Source of the DNA: Anaerococcus mediterraneensis
GTDB taxonomy: Bacteria; Bacillota; Clostridia; Tissierellales; Peptoniphilaceae
Assembly (NCBI RefSeq): GCF_900128415.1
Contig: NZ_LT635772.1
Coordinates: forward strand, 1,674,001 to 1,738,000
Length of the DNA: 64,000 nt
Direction of reading: 5' to 3'
Positions 35,222-45,439 of this stretch are shown here, piece after piece. The position numbers and the translations under genes are program-made. Each line of letters starts with the position of its first letter. The stretch's first letter is position 1. The notes beneath the pieces were generated by a model that saw only the letters and a list, made by a program, of their open reading frames with translations, was not told the DNA's origin and ran no database searches.

Positions 35222-36439
35222 CTAAGCAACAAGACGCTCCTGTTGCTTCTCTTTATTCAAGCGTTTCATCTCTGACATTGCGGAATCAAATGTTGCGTGT
35301 GCGTAATAGTTCAGCGTCATGGCTATATTTGCATGCCCCATAATGTATTGTAATGCTTTTGGGTTCATTCCTGCATTTGCATAGTTGGTACAGAATGTAT
35401 GTCGCAAACTATGTGGAGTGATGTGTGGTAACTTATCATCATTATACTTGTTGTATTTCTTAACAAGACCTTTCATCATACCATTATAGTCACTCGCCAC
35501 TTTTGGATAGTTCTTTCTATTAAGAAAGAGGAAATCACTATATCCATCAATCTCAACACGCTTATCATTCTTTCGATTCGCTAACACTCGCTTAAATGCT
35601 TGATAGGCTTCTTCAACCATAGGAACTTGACGTTCACCACTTTTGGTCTTTGGTGTTTCAATGTAGTACCCAATTTCAGTATCTCTCAATAGCTGATGGT
35701 CTATATTGACAAGACGATTCTCAAAATCTAAATCTGGAAGTGTCAAACCACCAAACTCTGAAATACGAAGACCTGTTTTTAAGAGTATCAGAATTTCATC
35801 ATAATTTTTGCTGTAGGTTTTATCAGCTTTCGCAAAGGCTAACAGTTTTTCTTCCTGTTCTCCTGTTAGTACGGTCTTAGGGACAGTATCATCATCAAGA
35901 ACTGCATTCAGTTGAAAGTCAAATGGATTCTTCCGAACACAATCATCTTGTATCGCAATGTAGAATGAAGCCTTTAAAGAACGTTTATAGTTATTGATGG
36001 TTTGATAGGCATAACCATTTTCACTCATTCTAATCGCCCATTCTTTAGCGTCTGATGGTTTAATACTATCAATACTTCTTGCACCTAACTTGTCTTTCTT
36101 CAAAATATCCATAAGATATTTGCGTCCAGTTTCAGTATTTTTTCTAACCTTTGGTCTTTGAGCGTTCTGTTTTGCGTAAAGCTGGCAGAGTGTCATTTTC
36201 TTTCCTACAACATCAATACCATCATGAATGTCTTTCTGTAACTCTGCGATTTTCTCCCTAAGTGAGATACAATCACGCTTTCCTGCTGGTACTCTGTCTG
36301 TAGCCACAAGTTTCCACGAGTAAACAAATTGCGGTTCTCCAAATGAATCTGTATATTTGTATAAGTATCTTCCGTCTTTTCGTTGGCTCTCTCCAGTCTT
36401 TAAAATTCGACCTTTATTGTCACGTCTTTTTTCTGACAT
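35222..36439 (-). CDS. int: Tn916 integrase
   Basis: The 405-residue tyrosine recombinase has an arm-binding domain (QRKDGRYLYKYTDSFGEPQF), LLKTGLRISEFGGL with the first catalytic arginine, ITPHSLRHTFCTNYA, GHANIAMTLNYY with the tyrosine nucleophile, and the Tn916 C terminus. It recombines element ends with AT-rich targets, leaving coupling sequences. It is encoded at the left end beside the 35,047 junction. Confidence 0.97.
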   Translation of the reverse strand: MSEKRRDNKGRILKTGESQRKDGRYLYKYTDSFGEPQFVYSWKLVATDRVPAGKRDCISLREKIAELQKDIHDGIDVVGKKMTLCQLYAKQNAQRPKVRKNTETGRKYLMDILKKDKLGARSIDSIKPSDAKEWAIRMSENGYAYQTINNYKRSLKASFYIAIQDDCVRKNPFDFQLNAVLDDDTVPKTVLTGEQEEKLLAFAKADKTYSKNYDEILILLKTGLRISEFGGLTLPDLDFENRLVNIDHQLLRDTEIGYYIETPKTKSGERQVPMVEEAYQAFKRVLANRKNDKRVEIDGYSDFLFLNRKNYPKVASDYNGMMKGLVKKYNKYNDDKLPHITPHSLRHTFCTNYANAGMNPKALQYIMGHANIAMTLNYYAHATFDSAMSEMKRLNKEKQQERLVA

Positions 36440-36520
36440 GGCATTTGCTCCTTTCCATTATGGAAAGAGCCCTGATACGACTTAATACTATTTTATCATA
36501 TACAAGACCCTTTGGCTACG

Positions 36521-36724
36521 CTAGATTGCATTCAATGTATCTATAATTTTTTCAAATTGTTTTCGTTTAACCTGAATACGATTGCCATTCATAATCAGCC
36601 AGTTTGCATTTTTATTTTCTTCTGCCAAACGACGCAGCTTGTTTTCGCCAATACGAAAATATTTTGACGCTTCTTCAATAGTTAGGGTATAACGCTCCCA
36701 AATCGGAATGTCAGTCTGCTTCAT
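36521..36724 (-). CDS. xis: Tn916 excisionase
   Basis: The 67-residue winged-helix protein ([20 protein letters not shown]) matches Tn916 Xis in length and position, 81 nt upstream of int. GGAGGATTTT precedes the start. It binds element ends and stimulates excision. Confidence 0.96.
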   Translation of the reverse strand: MKQTDIPIWERYTLTIEEASKYFRIGENKLRRLAEENKNANWLIMNGNRIQVKRKQFEKIIDTLNAI

Positions 36725-37180
36725 AAAATCCTCCTTTCCAAATCACTTATTGGATTTCATAAAAGTTGTTTTACAAGCAATCGAACAGCTCTAGCAAAGC
36801 TCACGGGAGTTCCACCCCTGCATGGTTCTCATGTAGCCATACTCATTGCCTGCGACGCTTTTAACGCTCGGACTATTGACTGTATGGGAGTATCATTATC
36901 ACGATAAGAAAGTCGTCGCTGGCAATCCTGCTAAAGATTGTTTTTCGGAACACTAACTGAAACGCTCGCTATCTTTAGAAGATAGGTCATGGCGGTTAGC
37001 TCCGTTGGCTCTTTTCTTATCGAAACGTATTCAATTACTTTTATTCAGTTTTCAAAGAACAATGGCTCGTTAGCCTATCAAAACACATTGAAAGCTCAAT
37101 ATGCTTTGATGGAATAACAAACCTCCCTGTTCGGGAAGCGTGGAATAGTATGGCACGCTTCCACGAAAAGAGAGAGGTTA
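36725..37180. other. Long noncoding leader between orf8 and xis
   Basis: No gene with a ribosome site is seen in these 456 nt. The stretch is GC-richer than its surroundings and contains several short inverted repeats (for example GGGAAGCGTGG against CCACGCTTCCC near 37,133-37,165). In Tn916 this region carries the leader and promoter of xis-int. Confidence 0.6.
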
Positions 37181-37411
37181 TTACTTAATTTCAAATGACA
37201 GAATCTTTGTAATCAGTCTGGTTTCCATTCTTCCACGTAAGACTTCATCAACGACCATACTTTGATTGCCATATTCATCTTTCATAAGTCGTAGGGAACG
37301 TTTCGTTATGTACCCTCTGTAATGATGTAGAATCTGGTTAATCGCTTCTGTATCGCCATCTGTTGCCTTTACAATGAGAGGAAAGGGAATCATAGGATAT
37401 TGTGTTTTCAT
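37181..37411 (-). CDS. orf8: Tn916 Orf8-type helix-turn-helix protein
   Basis: The 76-residue protein (IPFPLIVKATDGDTEAINQI, then RGYITKRSLRL) is the Orf8 type that accompanies Orf7 in Tn916 elements and overlaps its stop by 4 nt. Orf7 and Orf8 together activate transcription of the transfer region when tetracycline relieves attenuation upstream. Confidence 0.92.
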   Translation of the reverse strand: MKTQYPMIPFPLIVKATDGDTEAINQILHHYRGYITKRSLRLMKDEYGNQSMVVDEVLRGRMETRLITKILSFEIK

Positions 37412-37830
37412 TCTTCAAATTCCTCCATAAACTTTTTGATTAAGGCTAGTCCACTGGTTCTATGCCGATAGACAGTAGAACGGTTCAATTTCAACAGGTC
37501 TGCAATTTCTGAATCGCTCATGTCCATAAAGTAAAACAGCAGTAGAATTTCACGTTTCTTGTCTGGCAACTCACGTAATGCTTCACTCAATAAATCATTT
37601 TCAACACCAACTGATATTCCATTGAGTGTAAAAATCTGAAAGTCAGTTGAATAGTTATCTGTTGTCGCAAACTGGCTAACAAGATAATCGCCAACATCAG
37701 AAAAGGACACTTCACGCTTTGCGATCCTTGAAAGATAAAGCAGATAATTCTTTCGCTCGTCTTCCATAGCACGTTTACAGATATAGTCAAACTGATTTTC
37801 TATTGTGGTCTGAAAAAAAGATGGTTTCAT
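37408..37830 (-). CDS. orf7: Tn916 Orf7 sigma-70-like regulator
   Basis: The start at 37830 (MKPSFFQTTIENQF) follows GGGGGTGAG. The 140-residue protein has region-4 features LPDKKREILLLFYFMDMSD and a helix-turn-helix SEIADLLKLNRSTVYRHRTS. It raises expression of the element's transfer and excision genes. Confidence 0.93.
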   Translation of the reverse strand: MKPSFFQTTIENQFDYICKRAMEDERKNYLLYLSRIAKREVSFSDVGDYLVSQFATTDNYSTDFQIFTLNGISVGVENDLLSEALRELPDKKREILLLFYFMDMSDSEIADLLKLNRSTVYRHRTSGLALIKKFMEEFEE

Positions 37831-38334
37831 GTTTCTCACCCCCTTTCTGTCTAGGAAAGGAAGTGAGCCTTGCTCTTTTATCTCCTTTCACTCTTAGTCC
37901 CAATGTGAAAGGGGGATTTGTTGCATTACTGATGAATAAACTTTGTAAAAAAGTTCTGAATAACCAAAAAAGCACACAAACAGATTGATTTCTCTGTTTA
38001 CATGCTTTTATTTTTCTATCTATATGATTTATAAAACCACATTGGTGGACGTACTTATCTATTGCAGATAGACGACTTTTTTTGATAAATACTCAATGTG
38101 GGGAACTTGATTGTATGTGATATACTTCATGGCGACTTTGACCTCCAACAAACCGCCATTTGGAAGTAAGATACAATATTTTAACAGCATAAATAGCACT
38201 ACCATATAACGGTTTTTTTTATTGGCGTTTAGTAGTGCTTTTTATTAAATATGAACCTATAAACTATATAACATGTTTTTCTATACCTGTTTCTAATTCA
38301 ATAGGAACAGTAAAATGTATAGAGGTGGTCTACT
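37831..38334. other. Regulatory region between orf7 and orf9
   Basis: About 500 nt with no convincing open frame. It holds an AGCACTAC/GTAGTGCT terminator (38,195-38,239), short inverted repeats around 38,050 and 38,140, and the ribosome site of orf9 (AGAGGTGG). In Tn916 this is where the divergent orf7 and orf9 promoters lie. Confidence 0.6.
38195..38239. terminator. Terminator upstream of orf9
   Basis: AGCACTAC pairs with GTAGTGCT around a T-rich loop, followed by TTTTTATT on the plus strand. It may terminate the antisense or tet(M)-region transcript in this switch region. Confidence 0.65.
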
Positions 38335-38688
38335 ATGCGTAAAAAAGAAGATAAATATGATTTTAGAGCCTTTGGTTTAGCCATTAAAGAAGCTCGATTG
38401 AAACGAGGTTTAACTCGTGAACAAGTGGGAGCATTGATTGAAATTGACCCACGTTACTTAACTAATATTGAAAATAAGGGGCAACACCCCAGCATACAAG
38501 TTCTTTATGACCTTGTATCGTTACTTCATGTTTCCGTTGATGAATTTTTCTTACCTGCTAATAACTTGGTAAAAAGCACCCGACGATTACAGATAGAGAA
38601 ATACATGGATAGCTTTACAGACAAAGAACTATCCTTAATGGAATCTTTAGCCAGCGGTATCAACGAAGCAAGAAACATCGAAGACTAA
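38335..38688 (+). CDS. orf9: Tn916 Orf9 XRE-family repressor
   Basis: The 117-residue protein has a helix-turn-helix ([20 protein letters not shown]) at residues 25-44 and is the only plus-strand gene of the element, as in Tn916, where Orf9 represses the orf7-orf8 region. AGAGGTGG precedes the start. Confidence 0.94.
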   Translation: MRKKEDKYDFRAFGLAIKEARLKRGLTREQVGALIEIDPRYLTNIENKGQHPSIQVLYDLVSLLHVSVDEFFLPANNLVKSTRRLQIEKYMDSFTDKELSLMESLASGINEARNIED

Positions 38689-38714
38689 TTAAAAGAATCC
38701 ATACATAACGGAAA

Positions 38715-38757
38715 GAGCCGATAAAATGAGATTGTATTAATCTCATTTTATCGGCTC
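38715..38757. terminator. Bidirectional terminator between orf9 and orf6
   Basis: GAGCCGATAAAATGAGATT is inverted around a 5 nt loop, a 19 bp stem that ends in an A/T-rich run; it also covers the last codons of orf6. Confidence 0.88.
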
Positions 38758-38936
38758 TGCGTCTTTGCGTCTGGCTCTGTAATCACAGTTACTTTGAACT
38801 GCTTTATTTCAATTAAATTTTCTTGTCTGCATTTCGGACAATAGAGGGGGAATTTTTTTAATTCAGTATCTTCCCTTATCTTTAATCGTGTTTTATTTCC
38901 ACATACAGGACACAATATCCACTTGTAGTTTATAAT
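38748..38936 (-). CDS. orf6: Tn916 Orf6-type cysteine-rich KTR protein, non-ATG start
   Basis: The reading frame NYKWILCPVCGNKTRLKIRE, then FPLYCPKCRQENLIEIK, gives about 60 residues with two CxxC pairs (zinc ribbon). There is no ATG; AGGAGGAG is followed 8 nt later by ATT and 11 nt later by ATA, so translation probably starts at one of these unusual codons. It lies between orf9 and tet(M). Confidence 0.78.
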   Translation of the reverse strand: MINYKWILCPVCGNKTRLKIREDTELKKFPLYCPKCRQENLIEIKQFKVTVITEPDAKTQSR

Positions 38937-39033
38937 AACTATCTCCTCCTTTACACTTTAATTCAAATCTTTATTAAAGAATATTTCATCTTATTTAACA
39001 AGAAACCATATTTATATAACAACATAAAATACA

Positions 39034-40953
39034 CTAAGTTATTTTATTGAACATATATCGTACTTTATCTATCCTACTATTTGGACGACGGGGCTGGCAA
39101 ACAGGTTCACCGGTAGTAACATGGTACCCTTTTAACTCTGTTAAACAAACACTACGTCCATTTGTAAAGAAAGTTAAATCACTACGATATTCTTGAATAC
39201 ATCGAGCAGGGATTTCTCCACTAAGAATGACCTCATTATTTTTCAATTGAGTGTCTACGATGTTCGCACAATATTTAGGAGCATCGTTGTATGCTCGTGA
39301 AAGATATTCCTGTGGCGCATAAATTTTAAAACTAAGATATGGCTCTAACAATTCTGTTCCAGCTTTTTTTAAGACTTGTTCCAATACAATAGGAGCAAGC
39401 ATTCGAAAATCTGCTGGGGTACTAACAGGGCTATAGTATAAGCCATACTTAAAACAGATTTTACAGTCCGTCACATTCCAACCATACAATCCTTGTTCAC
39501 AGCCATAGCGTATCCCCTCCATAACTGCATTTTGAAACGATTGATTTAAGTATCCAAGAGAAACCGAGCTCTCATACTGTACTCCGCTCCCTAATGGAAG
39601 CGGTGCTACAGATAGACCAATGGAAGCCCAGAAAGGATTTGGCGGCACTTCGATGTGAATGGTATATTCTGCATTTTTTAACGGTCTCTCCATATAAATG
39701 ACTGTAGGCTCTTTTAGTTCTATCTCCACATGATACTTTTCTTGCAACAGTGCACTAATCACTTCCATTTGTACTTTCCCTAAGAAAGAAAGTATAATTT
39801 CATGTGTCGTAGAATCCACGTAATATCGTAGAAGCGGATCACTATCTGAGATTTCCAAAAGGGCATCAAGCAACATTTCTCTCTGTTCAGGTTTACTCGG
39901 TTCAACAGTTGTTTGTAGTAGAGGGTGCGGATTTTCAATCTTTTTTCTCTGTGGCAATAGTTTTGTATCTCCAAGAACACTATTTAACTTCAAAAACTCA
40001 TTTTGCAAAATAACAATTTCTCCAGAATAAGCTCTATCAATCTTACATAATTCACCATTTATTGAAGTATACATTTCTGTAACTTTTATTTTTTCTTTTT
40101 CTGATACTCTAACCGAATCTCGTAAATGTAGTACTCCACTATAAAGGCGTATATATGCAAGACGTTGTCTTTTTTTTGTATATTCAATTTTGAAAACATT
40201 TCCGCAAAGTTCAGACGGACCTCGATGTGTTGATGAATAAAATTTATTAGTAATAACTTCTATAAGGTTATCAATCCCTATATTACTTTTTGCACTTCCA
40301 TGATAAAGAGGGAACAGAGAACAATTCTGAAATCTTATGCTTTCCTCTTGTTCGAGTTCCAATGCTTCTAATGATTTACCGGACATATATTTCTCTAAAA
40401 GGTCATCGTTTCCCTCTATTACCGTATCCCATTGTTCAGATTCGGTAAAGTTCGTCACACACATATTAGGATACAGTTCTACCTTCTGTTTGATTACAAT
40501 TTCGGCAGAAAGTTTCTCTTTAATATCCTGATAAACCGTTGATAAATCAATTCCATTTTGGTCAATCTTATTGATAAAAAAGATTGTGGGAATCCCCATT
40601 TTCCTAAGTGCATGAAATAATATACGAGTTTGTGCTTGTACGCCATCTTTTGCAGAAATCAGTAGAATTGCCCCATCTAAAACTGATAATGAACGATATA
40701 CTTCTGCTAAGAAATCCATATGTCCTGGCGTGTCTATGATGTTCACCTTCGTATTTTCCCACTGAAAAGAGGTTATTCCTGTCTGAATTGTAATTCCTCT
40801 CTGACGTTCTAAAAGCGTATTATCCGTCCTCGTTGTACCTTTGTCCACGCTTCCTAATTCTGTAATCGCTCCACTGTTATATAATAAGCTTTCTGTTAAG
40901 GTAGTTTTTCCTGCATCAACATGAGCTAAAACTCCAATATTAATAATTTTCAT
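39034..40953 (-). CDS. tet(M): Tetracycline ribosomal protection protein Tet(M)
   Basis: The start at 40953 ([20 protein letters not shown]) follows GGAGGAAAATCAC; an upstream frame methionine is ignored. The 639-residue GTPase has G1 AHVDAGKT, G3 DTPGHMDF, G4 NKID, and the EF-G-like domains ending VRYMFNKIT. It displaces tetracycline from the ribosome. It is expressed from the leader-controlled transcript upstream. Confidence 0.98.
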   Translation of the reverse strand: MKIINIGVLAHVDAGKTTLTESLLYNSGAITELGSVDKGTTRTDNTLLERQRGITIQTGITSFQWENTKVNIIDTPGHMDFLAEVYRSLSVLDGAILLISAKDGVQAQTRILFHALRKMGIPTIFFINKIDQNGIDLSTVYQDIKEKLSAEIVIKQKVELYPNMCVTNFTESEQWDTVIEGNDDLLEKYMSGKSLEALELEQEESIRFQNCSLFPLYHGSAKSNIGIDNLIEVITNKFYSSTHRGPSELCGNVFKIEYTKKRQRLAYIRLYSGVLHLRDSVRVSEKEKIKVTEMYTSINGELCKIDRAYSGEIVILQNEFLKLNSVLGDTKLLPQRKKIENPHPLLQTTVEPSKPEQREMLLDALLEISDSDPLLRYYVDSTTHEIILSFLGKVQMEVISALLQEKYHVEIELKEPTVIYMERPLKNAEYTIHIEVPPNPFWASIGLSVAPLPLGSGVQYESSVSLGYLNQSFQNAVMEGIRYGCEQGLYGWNVTDCKICFKYGLYYSPVSTPADFRMLAPIVLEQVLKKAGTELLEPYLSFKIYAPQEYLSRAYNDAPKYCANIVDTQLKNNEVILSGEIPARCIQEYRSDLTFFTNGRSVCLTELKGYHVTTGEPVCQPRRPNSRIDKVRYMFNKIT

Positions 40954-40968
40954 GTGATTTTCCTCCAT

Positions 40969-41055
40969 TCAAAAGCCCAAAAGGGCATAAAAATCCCAGT
41001 GATAAATACTCTTATCACTGGGATTTTTATGCATAACCATAGGCATACAAAGCAT
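40969..41055 (-). CDS. orf12: tet(M) leader peptide (Tn916 orf12)
   Basis: A 28-codon frame, MLCMPMVMHKNPSDKSIYHW followed by DFYALLGF, ends 15 nt before the tet(M) start. Its codons overlie the attenuator hairpin, so translation speed decides whether transcription continues into tet(M). Confidence 0.92.
   Translation of the reverse strand: MLCMPMVMHKNPSDKSIYHWDFYALLGF
40989..41028 (-). promoter_or_regulatory. tet(M) transcription attenuator
   Basis: AAAAATCCCAGTGATAA is inverted after 6 nt (a 17 bp stem) and the minus strand ends in TTTTT. It lies inside the leader peptide gene. In Tn916 stalled ribosomes in tetracycline prevent this terminator from forming. Confidence 0.9.
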
Positions 41056-41329
41056 ACAGATATTCTCCGGATACTTTAGAATCACATGATAAAGGTATTC
41101 TTAAACTGGGTACAAAAAACTAAGCCCTCCTAAAAAAGGACATCCAATTATTTGTTCCCACTATCAAATTGACAGTTTATTTAAGAATACCTTGCCGCAT
41201 ATTTATTAACTCCTTTTAAATAGATACTTAAATAATAGCACGTAAGAGCATATTTGTAAAGGAATCTCCAATTTTTTATCAAAGAGAGTACGTGATTACA
41301 AAATAGCTGTAATAATGTACCAATATTTG
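41056..41329. promoter_or_regulatory. tet(M) promoter region with long inverted repeat
   Basis: This 274 nt region upstream of the leader holds AAGGTATTCTTAAA (41,092-41,105) inverted at 41,180-41,193, as in Tn916. The tet(M) promoter is expected here. No coding frame with a ribosome site was seen. Confidence 0.7.
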
Positions 41330-42247
41330 TTATTCTATAATCTTCCAATTACTCCCGTTCTTTTCAAGTACCAAATCAAATTGAGATACCTGCGTTGCTT
41401 TGGTCTGCTGGTCGATATACTCCACTGTCAGCGATACCGTGACTTGATTATCCTTACGATTGTGAATAGGATTTACCAGTTCTTGAAAGATGTACTCTTT
41501 TCCGATTGGTTTTAATATCCCGTCATTCACATAGTAGGAAAGTTCACTGGCTGTCGCTGTAGGATAGAGCTTGAAGAACGTCGTTAAAAACTCATTGATT
41601 TCATTGGTTGTAATGGAATCAACCGTCCCCTCACTTTCAATGGCTTTTGGTTTATAACTTGATTTCTTAGGTATGTTGGTAATGGTCGGATTCTTAACCA
41701 GTACCATATTTCCAGAACCATCTACATAGACACTCACTATATAAGCAGAGTGGACGGTCTTTGTATTTTCTCCCTCTGTAATGAGCTGGTCTACACTGTA
41801 GGTTACATTAAACTCATTGTCGCCAGTTGGCTCTACCGTCCATATCTGAAATCCTCTTACAGAAGACGATACAGGAATATCTTTGCGTACTGTATCAACA
41901 TTGAGAGCTTGAAGTTCATCTGTCAGATAGCCTTTTAGACTTTCCATTCGATTATCAATGGACTTATCGGATTGCTCCCATGAATAGTAGACTTTCGCAA
42001 AGTTCTCTACAAAATTTTCTACATGATGAGTATCAACGTATTCCTTTTCTATGATAGTTGTTTCGTGAATAGTATGAGTATCTATAGCTGTAAAGTGCTT
42101 GAATATCGCAAAGCTGAAACTAAGCCCTAAAAGTACCCACAAGGCAATCACAACCTTTTTATGAGGATTGACCTTATAGTAGACACGAGGTTTCTTTTCC
42201 TTTGGTATCTGTTTTTCTTTATTCTGATTTTTTCTAAATTTCATCAT
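41330..42247 (-). CDS. orf13: Tn916 Orf13, conjugation protein (TcpC-like)
   Basis: The start is ATG 42247 or the next codon, after AAGGAAGATTTA. The product has one N-terminal membrane helix (VVIALWVLLGLSFSFAIF) and an extracytoplasmic domain with two NTF2-like repeats, as in TcpC of pCW3. It is part of the envelope channel. It follows orf14 on the same strand. Confidence 0.93.
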   Translation of the reverse strand: MMKFRKNQNKEKQIPKEKKPRVYYKVNPHKKVVIALWVLLGLSFSFAIFKHFTAIDTHTIHETTIIEKEYVDTHHVENFVENFAKVYYSWEQSDKSIDNRMESLKGYLTDELQALNVDTVRKDIPVSSSVRGFQIWTVEPTGDNEFNVTYSVDQLITEGENTKTVHSAYIVSVYVDGSGNMVLVKNPTITNIPKKSSYKPKAIESEGTVDSITTNEINEFLTTFFKLYPTATASELSYYVNDGILKPIGKEYIFQELVNPIHNRKDNQVTVSLTVEYIDQQTKATQVSQFDLVLEKNGSNWKIIE

Positions 42248-42261
42248 TAAATCTTCCTTTC

Positions 42262-43263
42262 TCATTGTTTGATTCGTCCTGCTCCCACTAAATGCTGTTG
42301 CCAGTAGGGGCTTGTTAAGTCGGCATAACCGATTGGGTCGCCTGCATGAAACATACGGTTATTGCCAAGGTATATCCCAACATGAGTAATATAAGAGCCA
42401 GCGTTATAGGTAGAATGAAAGAAAACCAAATCGCCAGCTTGTGCTTCCGATAGTGGGATATGCTGGGTCACATCATATTGCTGTTGTGCGGTTCGTGGTA
42501 AGTTAATTCCAGCTTTTCCATACGTCCATTGTGTCAGTCCGCTACAATCAAAAGAAGTAGTCGGGGAAGCTCCACCGTAAACGTATCGCCAGCCCTCATA
42601 TTTCAGTGCTTCGTCCATGATGGCTTGTACCGTATCATCATCAAACTCTGTTGTGACAAGATACTGCGTTACCAGTTGCACATAAAACATATTGCCATAG
42701 TTGTATCGCCAGCCCCCATTGATAGGTATGGCTATGGGATTGGGGTAAGACACTTTTTCGCCACCTGAATACTCTTTTGAGAAACTTTGAGCCAGTTCAA
42801 AGGTATATTTATTTCCACGATTAGCCACATACCCTAAGAAACCACCACCATAATTGTAGGACTGGATAACCGATTCTAAATCTACACTGAGCCTTTCGCT
42901 ACTGGCTAATAATTCACTGAAATACTTCACACCTTGCTTAATGGATTCTTCTGTACTCAATGAATTAGGTGGAAGACCGAGGGATTCCGAGGACTGCATA
43001 ACATCTTCCGCAGTACCGCCCGATTCCACCTGTATAATCGCAAGAAGTATGTTGACATATTCTTCAACGCCATATTCTTTGGCATATTTTTCTACCATAG
43101 GCTTATGAGCCAGCACTTCTGCGGAAACATTCACACCTCCATAATGAATATTGGAAATTCCGCTGTCCTGTTCATCTGAAAATAAAATGGCAACAAACAG
43201 AAGCAGTGAGAAGACCATCAAGAATAATCCAGAACCACCAATCACTAAAGTTTTCAACTTCAT
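42262..43263 (-). CDS. orf14: Tn916 Orf14, lysozyme-like plus NlpC/P60 peptidase
   Basis: The 333-residue protein has an N-terminal membrane anchor, a lysozyme-type domain (VEKYAKEYGVEEYVNILLAI, with IQVESGG) and a C-terminal NlpC/P60 domain with DCSGLTQWTYG and HVGIYLGNN. It opens the peptidoglycan for the conjugation channel. Confidence 0.96.
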   Translation of the reverse strand: MKLKTLVIGGSGLFLMVFSLLLFVAILFSDEQDSGISNIHYGGVNVSAEVLAHKPMVEKYAKEYGVEEYVNILLAIIQVESGGTAEDVMQSSESLGLPPNSLSTEESIKQGVKYFSELLASSERLSVDLESVIQSYNYGGGFLGYVANRGNKYTFELAQSFSKEYSGGEKVSYPNPIAIPINGGWRYNYGNMFYVQLVTQYLVTTEFDDDTVQAIMDEALKYEGWRYVYGGASPTTSFDCSGLTQWTYGKAGINLPRTAQQQYDVTQHIPLSEAQAGDLVFFHSTYNAGSYITHVGIYLGNNRMFHAGDPIGYADLTSPYWQQHLVGAGRIKQ

Positions 43264-45437
43264 GGTTTCTTACCGACTTTCTTAATGGTGGCGGTTTTGA
43301 TTGGTGGTCTACTTCTTGTATTTTGTAGTGGTACTCTTTGAACAGTAGACGGACGTTCTTTTGTGATTGGACGTTGTGAAGTTCTATCTGCTGTAGTGGT
43401 TGAAGTTGCTGGCTTTTGAACGGTTTTTTCTTGAACGGTATTGCCTTGGCGTTCCACTTTTGGACTTGAAAAATCGGACTTAACTGCTGGACGCTCTTGT
43501 TTGGCTTGTTGAGATTCCTTATATGAAGTCTGAATATTAGACTGTTTTGAGGTCTGTTCATCATGATATTGTTCTTGTCTTGTAGTCGGTCTTTCATGAA
43601 CAGAAGAAGCAGGCTGTTTTTTCTGTTTGACCTGTTCCATTTCAGAGCGACGCTTCGCAATGGTTTTTCGCCTTTGTTCCTGCTGTTCCTTGCGTCCACT
43701 GGCTCTGTCCGCTTTGGTTTGAGAAATACTACTGGTTAAATCACGGACATTCTCTTTTACTTTGGATTTTCCTTGATATACTGCATATCTTGCATTGGTC
43801 GGCAAATCTTTAACCTGTTCTTTCAAACCACTAGCAGTGTCTACCATTCTGTCTTTGGTATCAGCTACTGTACCGATGGTTTGACCGATACGTTTTCCAA
43901 GTGTTGATTTTTCCTTTCCGTCTGGTCGGGAGTGATCTGCTTGTGTCCTTGCAGAACTCCCCGAACCCGACTGTCCTTTTTTACCTGTAACAATGGCAGA
44001 CCCAGCCCCTAGAGTAGTCATGGAACGTCCAAGTTTCCGCTGTAGACGGTGCATGTGAGCGTGCATAAGCATACGAGGTTTTCTCATCACACGACTTCCC
44101 ACACTTTGAGAATCGTTACTCTGTAGAGAAAACATACTCATTAAATCGCCCAGCTTGAAGTAGATTCCTGCAAAGGTCACAATCTGTAGAAAAGCAATCA
44201 AAAAGAACGGATAACCAGCCGATAAGGTATAGAGCATGGTTGAAATACTAAATGCTGTCGTAATAATCAATGTGATTCCAGCTCGTGTCAAAATGGTATT
44301 AAAGAGCTTTGTTATGGCTCGTTTTGACATACCATCAAATGATGGAATCATGCTTAAAATAAAGCTCACAGGCAGAAACATAGCATAGATGATAAAAAGT
44401 ACCTGCGAGAAAATCATGATTCCTGTTAATAGGAATACAAATATGGAAATCCCAATATTGAAGACAAATAGGAAGAAGACTGTACCTAAACGGTTAATGG
44501 TCTTTGTAATGGTTAGATTGGTATTGCTTCTGTCTTCAATTTCTTCCGCAACAATTTTTTCTCTGTCTTCGCCATTGTTGGAATCTGGGCTGGTGGAGAG
44601 CAGGCTTTCCACACGGTCAATACCGATACTTTCAATGTCTGAACTGTTGTATTGAAGCAGTAGCCACGGTTGCTGAACCTGTATGGAAAACAGGCTATCT
44701 CTGATTAAGTCCACGCTGTCCTTGCCTTGACTATCGGAATGGGGCATGACAATCTTCGTGCCAAGTGATAAACTGGCATTACTGATGTCTGATGAAAAGT
44801 CATTGATTTTTTTAATGTAGTCGGGAGCGTAGGCAATAAAGGAAGCCGATAGGATAAACACCAGCACAAAATTCATAATGGCATGAATTGCCTTTGTGGT
44901 TTCTCTCTTTATCAGTCCCGTATAGGCAACATAAACCCCAAGAACCAAAATCAAGAGTAAGAGGAATCCAACATAGAAACCCTCTGTTGAAAATCCGTTT
45001 GCACTCACACCAGCTAAGGTCTGCATATTCTTACCAATGGAATCTGCTGTAGCGGAAATGAAGTCTAAGGAATAGGCTTCCTGTACTAAGTAACCTGTCG
45101 CATTGGAAACATACAAACTGATTGTCCAAATAAAATTGGTAATGGCATATAGTCCATACATGACCTGTTTTCCAATCCCGTCCGACCAGTTCCACGGAAG
45201 CCAGCCCCAGCTATTATCCACATAAAAATCCAGTTGATAGTTTTCAAGTGGGTATCGGCTGTATTCATTTGCCACATTGACCGTATCATCTACCAAGCCC
45301 GCAGCTTGAACCACCGTTCCCAGCATGGCTAAAAGAAAAATGGCAATCACAAGTGTGAAAGCCACTGTCATTGCCACTTTACCTAGACGTTTCAGCGTCC
45401 AGTTTGATTTTATTCTGTTTACTATTGATGGTTTCAC
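43260..45437 (-). CDS. orf15: Tn916 Orf15, polytopic channel protein
   Basis: The 725-residue protein has an N-terminal helix (MTVAFTLVIAIFLLAMLGTV), then about six further membrane segments up to residue 420, and a long basic, Q- and K-rich cytoplasmic tail (about residues 450-725) with many QE and TT repeats. It corresponds to a VirB6/TcpH-type core channel component. It overlaps orf14 by 4 nt. Confidence 0.93.
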   Translation of the reverse strand: MKPSIVNRIKSNWTLKRLGKVAMTVAFTLVIAIFLLAMLGTVVQAAGLVDDTVNVANEYSRYPLENYQLDFYVDNSWGWLPWNWSDGIGKQVMYGLYAITNFIWTISLYVSNATGYLVQEAYSLDFISATADSIGKNMQTLAGVSANGFSTEGFYVGFLLLLILVLGVYVAYTGLIKRETTKAIHAIMNFVLVFILSASFIAYAPDYIKKINDFSSDISNASLSLGTKIVMPHSDSQGKDSVDLIRDSLFSIQVQQPWLLLQYNSSDIESIGIDRVESLLSTSPDSNNGEDREKIVAEEIEDRSNTNLTITKTINRLGTVFFLFVFNIGISIFVFLLTGIMIFSQVLFIIYAMFLPVSFILSMIPSFDGMSKRAITKLFNTILTRAGITLIITTAFSISTMLYTLSAGYPFFLIAFLQIVTFAGIYFKLGDLMSMFSLQSNDSQSVGSRVMRKPRMLMHAHMHRLQRKLGRSMTTLGAGSAIVTGKKGQSGSGSSARTQADHSRPDGKEKSTLGKRIGQTIGTVADTKDRMVDTASGLKEQVKDLPTNARYAVYQGKSKVKENVRDLTSSISQTKADRASGRKEQQEQRRKTIAKRRSEMEQVKQKKQPASSVHERPTTRQEQYHDEQTSKQSNIQTSYKESQQAKQERPAVKSDFSSPKVERQGNTVQEKTVQKPATSTTTADRTSQRPITKERPSTVQRVPLQNTRSRPPIKTATIKKVGKKP

Positions 45438-45439
45438 AT

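Noticed and set aside
41092..41193. The 14 bp inverted repeat upstream of tet(M) as a novel element.
   Set aside because: It is part of the ordinary Tn916 tet(M) upstream region.
43260..45437. The Q/K/T-rich tail of Orf15 as a separate secreted or adhesin-like domain.
   Set aside because: The same tail is typical of Tn916 Orf15; it is continuous in frame and needs no separate explanation.
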